Origin: an uncultured Spirochaetaceae bacterium
GTDB taxonomy: Bacteria; Spirochaetota; Spirochaetia; Sphaerochaetales; Sphaerochaetaceae
Direction of reading: 5' to 3'
NCBI GenBank assembly: GCA_946414625.1
Contig: CAMKPI010000053.1
Coordinates: 1 to 9,586 of the forward strand
Length of the DNA: 9,586 nt
Positions 1 through 6,443 of the stretch are shown piece by piece. A program made the translations under genes and the position numbers. A model generated the notes under the pieces. It was given only the letters and a program-made list of their open reading frames with translations. It had not been told where the DNA came from and did not search any database. Each line of letters opens with the position of its first letter. Within the stretch, counting starts at the first letter, position 1.

Positions 1-115
1 CCGTCGCGCCCCTTTCCGTGTTCTTTTCAGGGGCATCACGTTTTTTCGCTCCGACGCCTGATGCGGAGCCTTCCACTTTTGCGCCAGAGGCAACCCGCGC
101 AGGCCTGTTTTCCAT
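1..115 (-). CDS. Possible 5' end of a leftward gene, cut by the window edge
   Basis: Reading leftward from an ATG at 115, a frame stays open to position 1 (about 38 codons). It starts MENRPARVASGAKVEGSA and goes on with a Lys/Glu/Gly-rich, hydrophilic stretch that looks like a disordered N-terminus. An ATG at 132 in another frame is also open to the edge (MRSASEWKTGLRG), so the frame is not certain. Neither start has a convincing Shine-Dalgarno. If real, the gene would diverge from the glycosyltransferase, with both promoters in about 116-216. I do not recognise the product. Plus-strand frames here end at 123 and 153 and show no family signature. Confidence 0.3.
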   Translation of the reverse strand, partial: MENRPARVASGAKVEGSASGVGAKKRDAPEKNTERGAT

Positions 116-181
116 TCCGATGCTGAACGCATGGTTTTCCGCTCTTACGTCAGACTGAACCCGCGGCAAGGCAAATCGTTG

Positions 182-210
182 TTTTCAATCAGCATTGTTT
201 CTGTTATCAT
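182..210 (+). promoter_or_regulatory. Promoter of the glycosyltransferase operon, probably leaderless
   Basis: A -10 box TATCAT (205-210, five of six consensus bases) lies 17 bases after a weak -35 TTTCAA (182-187). Only six bases separate the -10 from the ATG at 217, so transcription would start at or next to the start codon. No Shine-Dalgarno precedes the ATG. Confidence 0.5.
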
Positions 211-216
211 TATTGT

Positions 217-1389
217 ATGACAATCTTTCAATGTTCTGAAGTTTTTTTGCCTGTAATCGACGGGGTGGGGCGTGTTGTCAAGGCATACACGGAAACCCTT
301 TCGAGGCGCGGGCACGATATATATGTAATCACTCCAACCGACGACACCGGGTTTCGAGGACGCCTCGGATATGAGATTTTGGACTACACCTCGGTGCGTT
401 TCAGGAAGAATCTCCCGTATAGAATAGGTTCCAGCGGGCTCGATCCGCATTTCAAAGAGCGGATAAAGATGATTCAGCCGGACATCATTCACGCGCACGC
501 ACCTGCCACGAGCGGAAGGATTGCTGTGAAGCTCGCAAAGAAAAAGAACGTGCCGCTTGTGGGCAGCTTTCACTCCAAATACTACGATGACGTATTGAAA
601 ATGACCCACAGTAAGACCCTTGCGCGCCTGTCGATGAAAATTGTTATAGGTTTTTACAACAAGTGCGACGAAGTATGGGCTGTGTCCGAAAATGCAGCGG
701 AAACTCTCAAATCTTATGGCTATAAGGGAGAAGTTACCGTGATGCCGAACGGCACTGATAAAAGGGTGCTGAAATCTGAAATCGTGCCTGAAGTATTAAA
801 AAAATACGGAATAGATAAAAGCCGGACCATATTTTTATTTGTGGGACAGATAAACTGGAAGAAGAACATACGCCGAAGTATGGAGGCTCTGTCGATTCTC
901 AAAAAAGACGGCTTGGATTTTCAGTTTGTGCTTGCAGGGCAGGGGCCGGACGAGGAAGACATAAAAAAGACGGCTATCTCCCTTGGAATCTCCGACAACA
1001 TGATTTTCACAGGACACATTCTGGATGGTGCTGTGCTTGATGCGCTGTATCATGCGGCCGATCTGTTTTTGTTTCCGTCGATTTACGACAACGCGCCCAT
1101 GGTTGTGCGTGAGGCAGCGTGTATGAAAACCCCGTCTATTGTTGTAGCGGGATCGTCTTCGGCGGAAATTATCAATCCGGGAGTGAACGGGCTTACAAGC
1201 GAGGATACAAGCGAGGCATTCAGCACCGCGATCAAGTCATATCTGGATTTGAGCGAGGCGGAGAGGGATGAGATCGGACTCAATGCATACAACACCATCC
1301 CTGTCCCCTGGAACACAATAATGGATACTGTTGAGGAGCGGTACAGCGCGTTGATTGAGCAGTTCAAGTCGGAAAGAAGAAAAAAATGA
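217..1389 (+). CDS. GT-B glycosyltransferase, family 4-like
   Basis: The 390-residue protein has the usual length and two-domain layout of family 4 retaining glycosyltransferases. The N-terminal half has the acceptor-side pattern: DGVGRVVKAYTETLSRRGHD near residues 16-35, then PDIIHAHAP. The C-terminal half starts its nucleotide-sugar fold at VGQINWKKN (209-217) and carries PSIYDNAPMVVREAA, where the family's E-x7-E motif reads D291-x7-E299. Members move a sugar from a nucleotide or GDP donor onto a lipid or polysaccharide acceptor at the inner membrane face. The closest style is diacylglycerol glucosyl- or mannosyltransferases, but the acceptor cannot be told. No signal peptide or membrane segment is seen. 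The start at 217 sits where family members begin and has no ribosome binding site. The stop overlaps the permease start by four bases (ATGA), indicating translational coupling. Confidence 0.9.
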   Translation: MTIFQCSEVFLPVIDGVGRVVKAYTETLSRRGHDIYVITPTDDTGFRGRLGYEILDYTSVRFRKNLPYRIGSSGLDPHFKERIKMIQPDIIHAHAPATSGRIAVKLAKKKNVPLVGSFHSKYYDDVLKMTHSKTLARLSMKIVIGFYNKCDEVWAVSENAAETLKSYGYKGEVTVMPNGTDKRVLKSEIVPEVLKKYGIDKSRTIFLFVGQINWKKNIRRSMEALSILKKDGLDFQFVLAGQGPDEEDIKKTAISLGISDNMIFTGHILDGAVLDALYHAADLFLFPSIYDNAPMVVREAACMKTPSIVVAGSSSAEIINPGVNGLTSEDTSEAFSTAIKSYLDLSEAERDEIGLNAYNTIPVPWNTIMDTVEERYSALIEQFKSERRKK

Positions 1390-2381
1390 AGACAGGGATG
1401 GCAGGGAAAAGCCGAGATTCCTATGCTTTGAAATTCGCTTTTCTTGCTGTGTGTTTTATTGCGGTTTTTATTGTGTCGTTTTGCGTCGGGCGATTCGGCG
1501 TGAATCCGTTCGACGGCTTGTCCGAGCAGGAAAGGCTTGTTGTCTTAAGGCTCCGGCTGCCCCGTGTGCTTTGTGCGGCTCTGGTCGGAGCGGCGCTGTC
1601 CGTCTCCGGAGCGGCATATCAAGGGATTTTCAGGAATCCGATGGCGAGTCCCGACATCCTCGGCGCGTCAACCGGTGCTGGGTTCGGAGCGTCTGTTGCG
1701 ATCCTTGCCGGAGGGGACAGCGCACTTATAACTGCGACTGCGTTTGTTTTCGGACTGTTTGCCGTGGGTCTTGTTTTTTTGGTGGTGCGCGCCTCCAAAA
1801 GCGGATCCGCCCTTGCCCTTGTGATCTCCGGTGTGATGATATCCTCACTTTTTTCCAGTGGAACGTCTTTTGTAAAGCTTGTCTCTGATGTGGAAAACGA
1901 GCTGCCGGCAATCACGTATTGGCTCATGGGGTCCTTTGCTTCGGTGAAAATGAAAGACGTCTGTTTTGCTGGATTTTTCATCGCGGCGGGACTTGTTCCT
2001 ATATTTCTTCTACGCTGGAGAATTGGGATCCTTACATTGTCCGACGACGAAGCGCGGAGCGTCGGGGTTGAGGCCGGGCGTCTGCGCCTTTCTGTTATTT
2101 TTTTCGCCACTCTCGCCACAAGCGCCAGCGTCTCTGTGTCCGGCATGATAGGCTGGGTTGGACTTGCGATACCGCACATCTCAAGGCTTGTTTTTGGTGA
2201 AGATTACAGAAAAATCATTCCCTCTTCTGCTCTGGCGGGTTCCACGCTGCTGATGCTGACCGATGATATTTGCCGATCTGCCGTGGCGAGTGAGATTCCC
2301 ATTGGAATCCTCACGTCTTTGATAGGAGCACCCCTGTTTATATATCTCATCATTACAGGAGGACGCGGAAATGAATGTTGA
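1386..2381 (+). CDS. FecCD/BtuC-family ABC transporter permease (iron/siderophore/cobalamin type)
   Basis: This 331-residue, very hydrophobic protein has the length and roughly ten membrane segments of FecCD permeases, which form a homodimeric channel for ferric chelates, haem or cobalamin. Diagnostic stretches are RLPRVL (57-62), AAYQGIFRNPMASPDILGAS (about 76-95), the GWVGLAIPHISRL segment with P263-H264, and the C-terminal EIPIGILTSLIGAPLFIYL. The conserved pattern before PHISR is the coupling loop that meets the ATPase. The gene starts inside the stop of the glycosyltransferase gene. Its own 3' end overlaps a well-placed Shine-Dalgarno and ATG of a small downstream frame. The substrate cannot be read from the permease, and no periplasmic binding protein is encoded in the window, so it must be elsewhere or shared. 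Confidence 0.93.
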   Translation: MKTGMAGKSRDSYALKFAFLAVCFIAVFIVSFCVGRFGVNPFDGLSEQERLVVLRLRLPRVLCAALVGAALSVSGAAYQGIFRNPMASPDILGASTGAGFGASVAILAGGDSALITATAFVFGLFAVGLVFLVVRASKSGSALALVISGVMISSLFSSGTSFVKLVSDVENELPAITYWLMGSFASVKMKDVCFAGFFIAAGLVPIFLLRWRIGILTLSDDEARSVGVEAGRLRLSVIFFATLATSASVSVSGMIGWVGLAIPHISRLVFGEDYRKIIPSSALAGSTLLMLTDDICRSAVASEIPIGILTSLIGAPLFIYLIITGGRGNEC

Positions 2382-2587
2382 TGACATTGAAAACCTGCCA
2401 TATATGAAAGCTGGAATGAGGTGTGGAAATTAACCTGTGGGAAGCAAGGGTTTTACAGGCGGAAAGCGAAGGCGGAAAAAAAGCAACCGGCTGCCGATAC
2501 GCTAAATACGATTATGGCGTCTTCACCATCCTGAAGGCGGAAAAGACAAAAGCAACCGGCTGCCGTGTATGCAGTGCGAGAAATTGA
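2371..2587 (+). pseudogene. Small Cys-containing gene with one apparent +1 frameshift
   Basis: A perfect AGGAGG (2357-2362) lies eight bases before an ATG at 2371, inside the end of the permease gene. This frame reads MNVDDIENLPYMKAGMRCGN and stops at 2431-2433. Shifting by +1 between about 2417 and 2430 opens a coding-like frame that runs to a TGA at 2585-2587, 18 bases before the ATPase ATG. The joined product would be about 71 residues: ...LPYMKAGM-GVEINLWEARVL, then two copies of KATGCR, ending GCRVCSARN. The fill of the gap, the ideal ribosome site and the codon-like sequence all suggest an ancestral operon gene. It may be a recent pseudogene, a sequencing indel, or a true recoding or two-ORF arrangement (a GTG at 2423 could restart). 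I do not recognise the family. Confidence 0.6.
2468..2565 (+). repeat. Two-copy direct repeat inside the small frameshifted gene
   Basis: Copy one (2468-2496) and copy two (2533-2565) share GAAGGCGGAAAA at the left and the 17-mer AAAGCAACCGGCTGCCG at the right. Copy two has four extra bases between the halves. The right half is read in the same frame in both copies and gives KATGCR each time. The left halves fall in different frames. The start-to-start offset is 65 bases. Confidence 0.7.
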
Positions 2588-2605
2588 GATTTTGGGGGGG
2601 CTGGC

Positions 2606-3358
2606 ATGACGCTTGAAGCAAAGGACGTTGTATTCTCATACGACGGAAAGGCTGTGCTGGACAGGGTCTCTTTTTCTGTTTCATCCGGTGAAGCGGTGGC
2701 GCTGCTGGGGCCCAACGGTGCGGGAAAAAGCACGCTGTTCAAATGCCTTCTCGGTTTCAGGAGGCCTCTTGGCGGATCCGTGCTGCTGGACGGAAAGAAT
2801 ATAGGCGACTATTCCCGTAGGGAATTGGCCAGGATGATTGCCTATATCCCGCAGTATTTCTCCGCTGGATTCAATCATACCGTTTCGGAATCTGTTTTGA
2901 TGGGTTTCTCTTCCAGGCTCTCGCTGTTTGACGTGCCGAGTCTCAACATGAAAAAGAGGGCTTTGGAAGCGCTTGAATTGTTCGGCATTGCGGATCTTGC
3001 AGGGAAGGGAGTGAGGGACATCTCCGGCGGAGAGCGGCAGCTGGCTCTTCTTGCCAGATCGTGGGTTCAGGATGCACGTATACTCATAATGGACGAGCCT
3101 GCTTCAAATCTTGACTATGGCAACGCGATGCGGATCATGGAGATGATAGGACGTGTCTCAGGTGAGGGAAGGGCTGTTCTTTTTTCCACACACGATCCGA
3201 ATCAGGCATTGGCGGGCTCGACGCGTATTATTGCCTTGAAATCCGGAGCAGTTTTGTACGATGGAAGGCCTCGGGATGTGGAAGGGAAGCTTTTCGGCAT
3301 GCTTTACGGTGTGGACGCTTCGATTTGCCCTGTCTGCGGACAGGTGAGGGCGACCTGA
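2606..3358 (+). CDS. FecE/BtuD-type ABC transporter ATP-binding protein
   Basis: The 250-residue protein is a complete ABC ATPase that would drive the FecCD permease. Motifs are Walker A GPNGAGKST (35-43), Q-loop Q83 in YIPQ, signature ISGGERQ (139-145), Walker B ILIMDEP (159-165), D-loop SNLD (167-170) and switch histidine H196 in STHD. The sequence after the Q-loop (FNHTVSESVLMGF) is typical of the FecE/BtuD branch. A run of seven G (2594-2600) five bases before the ATG serves as ribosome binding site. The gene follows the small broken frame by 18 bases and is almost certainly in the same operon. An oddity is the C-terminal tail, which carries a CPVC pair (241-244) six residues before the end, a possible metal or redox site. 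The ATPase core itself looks fully functional. Confidence 0.93.
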   Translation: MTLEAKDVVFSYDGKAVLDRVSFSVSSGEAVALLGPNGAGKSTLFKCLLGFRRPLGGSVLLDGKNIGDYSRRELARMIAYIPQYFSAGFNHTVSESVLMGFSSRLSLFDVPSLNMKKRALEALELFGIADLAGKGVRDISGGERQLALLARSWVQDARILIMDEPASNLDYGNAMRIMEMIGRVSGEGRAVLFSTHDPNQALAGSTRIIALKSGAVLYDGRPRDVEGKLFGMLYGVDASICPVCGQVRAT

Positions 3359-3381
3359 GAGCGGCGCGGCATTGCGCAGAA

Positions 3382-3406
3382 GAAGAGCGCGGAGGTCTCT
3401 TTTTTA
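3382..3406 (+). terminator. Weak terminator-like hairpin after the ATPase gene
   Basis: AAGAG in the arm near 3383-3387 can pair with CTCTT (3397-3401), with possible extension through a G-U pair. The run of T (3400-3405) overlaps the 3' arm. The stem is short and U-rich, so termination here is uncertain. The rest of 3359-3479 holds a small ATGCA...TGCAT inverted repeat (3413-3432) and no clear promoter. Confidence 0.3.
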
Positions 3407-3479
3407 ACCTCGATGCAGCTATTTTAGTGCATGCGGTTCATGATGAAAAAAATAACAAGAAGAATTGGCGGGAAGCGGA

Positions 3480-3953
3480 ATGAAAGACGTTAAAACTAAC
3501 GCGATGAGGATTTTGGACTCGATGGGGATTTCTTACGATATAGTAAAATACGAAGTGGACGAGGAAAAATTGGACGCTTGTCATGCGGCGGAGGCGGCGG
3601 GTATTCCGCTTGAGGAGGTATTCAAAACAATCGTGATGGAATCGTCGGACAAGAGGCTGTTTGTTTTTGTAACCCCGGGCGAGGCGGAAATATCATTGAA
3701 GAAGGCACGAACCCTGACCGGTGCAAAGTCGATAGATTTGCTGAAAACAAGCGAGCTTCAAAAGCATACCGGTTACATCAGAGGTGGCTGCAGCCCCATA
3801 GGGATGATTCGTAAATATCCCACATACATTGAGGAGACCGCCTTTCTGTTCGATAAAATCTACGTCAGTGCGGGCTTGCGCGGCATGCAGATTCATATCT
3901 CGCCGGAGGATTTGCTGCGTTCTTGCGGAGCAGAGGCGGCGGGGTTTATCTAG
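3480..3953 (+). CDS. ybaK: YbaK/EbsC-type aminoacyl-tRNA deacylase (Cys-tRNA(Pro) type)
   Basis: The 157-residue protein matches the single-domain YbaK/EbsC family, which clears mischarged aminoacyl-tRNA, classically Cys-tRNA(Pro), in trans. Visible hallmarks are the helix ending in VFKTIV with K49 (the conserved catalytic-site lysine), a strand-rich core with FVFVTPGEAEISLKKA, GYIRGGCSPIGM (98-109), and the C-terminal VSAGLRGMQIHISPEDLL. The length is normal for the family. I chose the ATG at 3480, preceded by GGGAAG with four-base spacing, over a TTG at 3465 in the same frame that would add five residues. The exact substrate (Cys versus Ala or another amino acid) cannot be decided from motifs alone. 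The gene seems to stand alone, between a weak terminator-like hairpin and a long non-coding stretch. Confidence 0.88.
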   Translation: MKDVKTNAMRILDSMGISYDIVKYEVDEEKLDACHAAEAAGIPLEEVFKTIVMESSDKRLFVFVTPGEAEISLKKARTLTGAKSIDLLKTSELQKHTGYIRGGCSPIGMIRKYPTYIEETAFLFDKIYVSAGLRGMQIHISPEDLLRSCGAEAAGFI

Positions 3954-4136
3954 GTGGTGTTTTCGGACCTGTAAAGCGGGGTGAGGCTGGGGCAGATGCA
4001 AGTGCGGTGTTATTGTAGTGACACTGGAACGGGATGGCGGGAATCCCGCACGCGGCAGCGCTTTTTCGGCTTGGGGATTTTGTCTGAAGAGATTTTGCGG
4101 GAACTCCTGGGAGGGTAAGAGGACCGATACAGGTGT
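3954..4136 (+). other. Non-coding stretch after ybaK with a terminator-like hairpin
   Basis: The stretch has no supported gene. It holds a perfect GCGGG-AAT-CCCGC hairpin (4037-4049), followed 12 bases later by a T5 run (4062-4066). The distance is too long for a classical intrinsic terminator. Open frames on the minus strand show no family pattern. Confidence 0.4.
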
Positions 4137-4164
4137 TTGAATTGCCTCAATTTTGTGGTAGACT
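4137..4164 (+). promoter_or_regulatory. Candidate promoter of the Fe-S scaffold/GGGtGRT operon
   Basis: TTGAAT (4137-4142) and TAGACT (4159-4164) are separated by 16 bases, each matching four of six sigma-70 consensus bases. Transcription would begin near 4171 and leave a leader of about 195 nt before the ATG at 4366. The call is tentative because both boxes are imperfect. Confidence 0.4.
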
Positions 4165-4170
4165 GTTCCG

Positions 4171-4360
4171 GTACGCTTTCAGTGCGCATTCGATGCGCTT
4201 TGAGTGCGCTGCTTTCATGAGGTTTTCCGTTTTGTGCTACCCCGTCTTTTTCGGGAAGCCCGCGTGGTGGACGCACGTTTTGGAAGCCTTTTCATAGCCC
4301 GGATCCGGGTTTTCCCGGCAAGGCTTTTGGATTATGTTGAGAAAACTTAGTTTTGGAGGA
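4171..4360 (+). promoter_or_regulatory. Structured 5' leader, possible attenuator
   Basis: Several inverted repeats occur in order. GCGCAT-TCG-ATGCGC (4184-4198) lies between two AGTGCGC copies (4181-4187, 4203-4209). CCCG/CGGG (4241-4255) encloses a T-run, and GCGT/ACGC (4262-4274) is followed by TTTT. Then an outer stem AAGCCTT (4284-4290)/AAGGCTT (4320-4326) encloses either CCCGGATCCGGG (4298-4309) or CCGGG-TTTT-CCCGG (4305-4318), which cannot both form. A strong ribosome binding site GGAGGA (4355-4360) follows. The overlapping alternatives resemble an attenuator, but I recognise no named riboswitch class. Confidence 0.4.
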
Positions 4361-4365
4361 ATTAT

Positions 4366-5058
4366 ATGATCTACACGGCAGAAGTTGAGCATATGTGTCC
4401 TGTTGCCAAGGGCGCGTATCATGGTCCGGCACCCATTCCCGAAGAGGGTAAGTGGGTACAAGCAAAGGAAATAAAGGATATCAGCGGACTGACTCACGGC
4501 GTTGGTTGGTGTGCGCCGCAGCAGGGAGCATGCAAGCTCACCCTGAACATCAAGGACGGCATCATCGAGGAGGCTCTGGTCGAGACCCTGGGCTGCTCCG
4601 GAATGACCCACTCCGCCGCTATGGCGAGCGAGATCCTTATTGGGAAGACAATTCTCGAGGCCCTGAATACCGATCTTGTGTGCGATGCGATCAACACCGC
4701 GATGCGTGAGCTTTTCCTGCAGATTGTTTACGGCAGATCCCAGACAGCGTTCAGCGAGGGCGGGCTTCCTATCGGCGGCGCGCTCGAGGATTTGGGCAAA
4801 GGACTTACCGGACAGGTGGGAACGCTCTATTCCACAAAGGCCAAGGGACCGAGGTATCTGCAGCTGACAGAAGGGTATATCACAAAGCAGGCTTTGAACG
4901 AGAATAACGAGATTGTCGGCTACGAGTTTGTGAAGCTGGGACCGATGATGGAGAACATCAAGGCGGGCATGGATGCGAACGAGGCTGTGAAGAAGGCGAC
5001 GAGCCACTACGGACAGTTCGAGGGCGCGGCGAAATATATCGATCCGAGGCACGAGTGA
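4366..5058 (+). CDS. NifU/IscU-like iron-sulfur cluster assembly scaffold protein
   Basis: The 230-residue protein has a NifU/IscU-like core followed by an extended C-terminal region that is longer than classical IscU (about 130 residues). Candidate cluster ligands are C49 and C56 (GWCAPQQGACKL), C77 in LGCSGMTHSAAMASEIL (the counterpart of the family's GC-x-A motif) and C106. Another cysteine, C11, lies in HMCPVAKG at the N-terminus. The C-terminal part (about 140-230) has YLQLTEGYI and YEFVKLGPMMENI and ends with a helical segment. Such proteins are annotated as Fe-S scaffolds and typically occur next to GGGtGRT proteins, exactly as here. No cysteine desulfurase is in the window. GGAGGA sits five bases before the ATG. 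The real client is unknown; scaffold activity is inferred from the cysteine pattern. Confidence 0.8.
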   Translation: MIYTAEVEHMCPVAKGAYHGPAPIPEEGKWVQAKEIKDISGLTHGVGWCAPQQGACKLTLNIKDGIIEEALVETLGCSGMTHSAAMASEILIGKTILEALNTDLVCDAINTAMRELFLQIVYGRSQTAFSEGGLPIGGALEDLGKGLTGQVGTLYSTKAKGPRYLQLTEGYITKQALNENNEIVGYEFVKLGPMMENIKAGMDANEAVKKATSHYGQFEGAAKYIDPRHE

Positions 5059-5071
5059 TAGGAGGCGCGTC

Positions 5072-6076
5072 ATGGCATTGTTTGAGAGTTACGAAAGAAG
5101 AGTTGAAAATATCAACAAGGTTCTTGCGGAGTATGGAATCGGGAGCATCGAGGAATGCCGCGATATCTGCAAGAAGAATGGTTTCGACCCGTACGAAATT
5201 GTGAAGAGCATCCAGCCGATTGCTTTCGAGAACGCCGCGTGGGCTTATACGGTGGGTGCCGCGATTGCCATCAAGAAAGGCTCAAAGAGCGCCGCTGAGG
5301 CTGCCGAGAATATCGGAATCGGTCTTCAGAGCTTCTGCATCAAGGGTTCTGTCGCCGACGACCGCAAGGTGGGCATCGGACACGGGAACCTGGGCGCGAT
5401 GCTTCTCCGCGACGAGACCAAGTGCTTTGCTTTCCTTGCCGGGCACGAGAGTTTTGCCGCCGCAGAGGGTGCAATCGGAATTGTGAAGAACGCCAACAAG
5501 AGCCGTAAGGAGCCGCTCCGCGTCATTCTGAACGGGCTCGGAAAGGATGCGGCGCAGATTATTTCCCGCATAAATGGTTTCACATACGTGCAGACCCAGT
5601 TTGATTATTACACGGGCGAGCTGAAGACGGTCCGCGAGATTCCCTATTCAAAGGGCGAGCGGGCGGCGGTGCGCTGCTACGGCGCGGACGATGTGCGCGA
5701 GGGTGTGGCGATTATGCACAAGGAAGGAGTGGACGTGTCCATCACGGGCAACTCCACAAATCCGACCCGCTTCCAGCACCCGGTGGCAGGCACTTACAAG
5801 AAGGAGTGCGTGGAACAGGGCAAGAAGTACTTCTCTGTGGCTTCCGGCGGCGGCACGGGACGCACGCTGCATCCGGACAACATGGCTGCCGGTCCCGCTT
5901 CCTACGGTATGACGGATACAATGGGACGCATGCACAGCGACGCTCAGTTTGCCGGCTCTTCTTCCGTTCCCGCCCATGTTGAGATGATGGGCTTCCTTGG
6001 AATGGGGAACAACCCGATGGTCGGCGCCACAGTTGCGGTGGCTGTCGCAGTGGATCAGGCGCTGAACAAGAAATAA
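5072..6076 (+). CDS. GGGtGRT protein (conserved, function unknown)
   Basis: The 334-residue protein carries the name-giving motif GGGTGRT at residues 259-265, followed by LHPDNMAAGPASYGMTDTMG and a C-terminal Gly/Ala/Val-rich region (FLGMGNNPMVGATVAVAVAV). The N-terminal part is helical with YGIGSIEECRDICKKNGFDP. The middle contains GHGNLGAMLLRDETKCFAFLAGHESFAAAEGAIG, in which glycine-rich loops could bind a phosphate or nucleotide, though no classical Walker motif is present. No signal peptide is seen, so it is likely cytosolic. AGGAGG six bases before the ATG and a 13-base gap from the scaffold gene stop show one operon. This family is named only for its motif. Its pairing with a NifU-like scaffold suggests a role in metal-cluster handling, which is inference. 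Confidence 0.9.
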   Translation: MALFESYERRVENINKVLAEYGIGSIEECRDICKKNGFDPYEIVKSIQPIAFENAAWAYTVGAAIAIKKGSKSAAEAAENIGIGLQSFCIKGSVADDRKVGIGHGNLGAMLLRDETKCFAFLAGHESFAAAEGAIGIVKNANKSRKEPLRVILNGLGKDAAQIISRINGFTYVQTQFDYYTGELKTVREIPYSKGERAAVRCYGADDVREGVAIMHKEGVDVSITGNSTNPTRFQHPVAGTYKKECVEQGKKYFSVASGGGTGRTLHPDNMAAGPASYGMTDTMGRMHSDAQFAGSSSVPAHVEMMGFLGMGNNPMVGATVAVAVAVDQALNKK

Positions 6077-6098
6077 CACAGCGCGAAATGCGATTGTG

Positions 6099-6142
6099 AA
6101 AGGGCTGCCTCGCGGAATCTGTCCGCTCTGGTGGCCTTTTTT
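6099..6142 (+). terminator. Strong intrinsic terminator after the GGGtGRT gene
   Basis: The outer stem GGGCTGCC (6102-6109) pairs with GGTGGCC (6130-6136) and following T through several G-U pairs. The inner stem GCGGA (6112-6116)/TCCGC (6122-6126) has a five-base loop. Six T (6137-6142) follow directly. It lies 22 bases beyond the stop codon and closes the operon. Confidence 0.85.
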
Positions 6143-6443
6143 CATAAACCGGATGAGAGAACAGAGAGTAAATCCGCCCTGTAATCCCTATTTTCAGCCA
6201 GGCGTGCGACAGAAGGAATCTGTTAGCGGTCAATCGGTCGAAGACGGAAGCGGAATAAACCGGCTGAGCGTGTATGAGAATGATTGCGGGGATGAACGAG
6301 ATGTGGAGACGAACGATTTTTGATGATGGAGGTGTACGATGAGATAATAAACCCGGACGTGAGCAGCAACTAGGTTTCTGCTGGGGTGGACACTCGGCTG
6401 TATGGGGATAAGACTCGAGTTATCAATGATTTGGCGAGACGCG
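6143..6443 (+). other. Non-coding, purine-rich spacer
   Basis: About 300 bases without a supported gene. The plus strand is rich in G and A. The only translation-like signal is GGAGG (6328-6332), six bases before ATG AGA TAA TAA (6339-6350), a two-codon frame. No tRNA, repeat array or known RNA fold is evident. Confidence 0.5.

Noticed and set aside
1619..2179. 186-codon minus-strand frame opposite the permease
   Set aside because: The permease has unambiguous FecCD motifs. The antisense frame is low-complexity and without a start site.
4237..5073. 278-codon minus-strand open frame opposite the Fe-S scaffold gene
   Set aside because: It is the mirror of a well-supported gene, has no family motif and would span the promoter-proximal leader.
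5648..6145. 165-codon minus-strand frame opposite the GGGtGRT gene
   Set aside because: It crosses the intrinsic terminator and overlaps the conserved GGGTGRT region in antisense.
6096..6323. 75-codon plus-strand frame after the GGGtGRT gene
   Set aside because: Its start lies in the terminator hairpin, and it lacks a ribosome site and any family resemblance.
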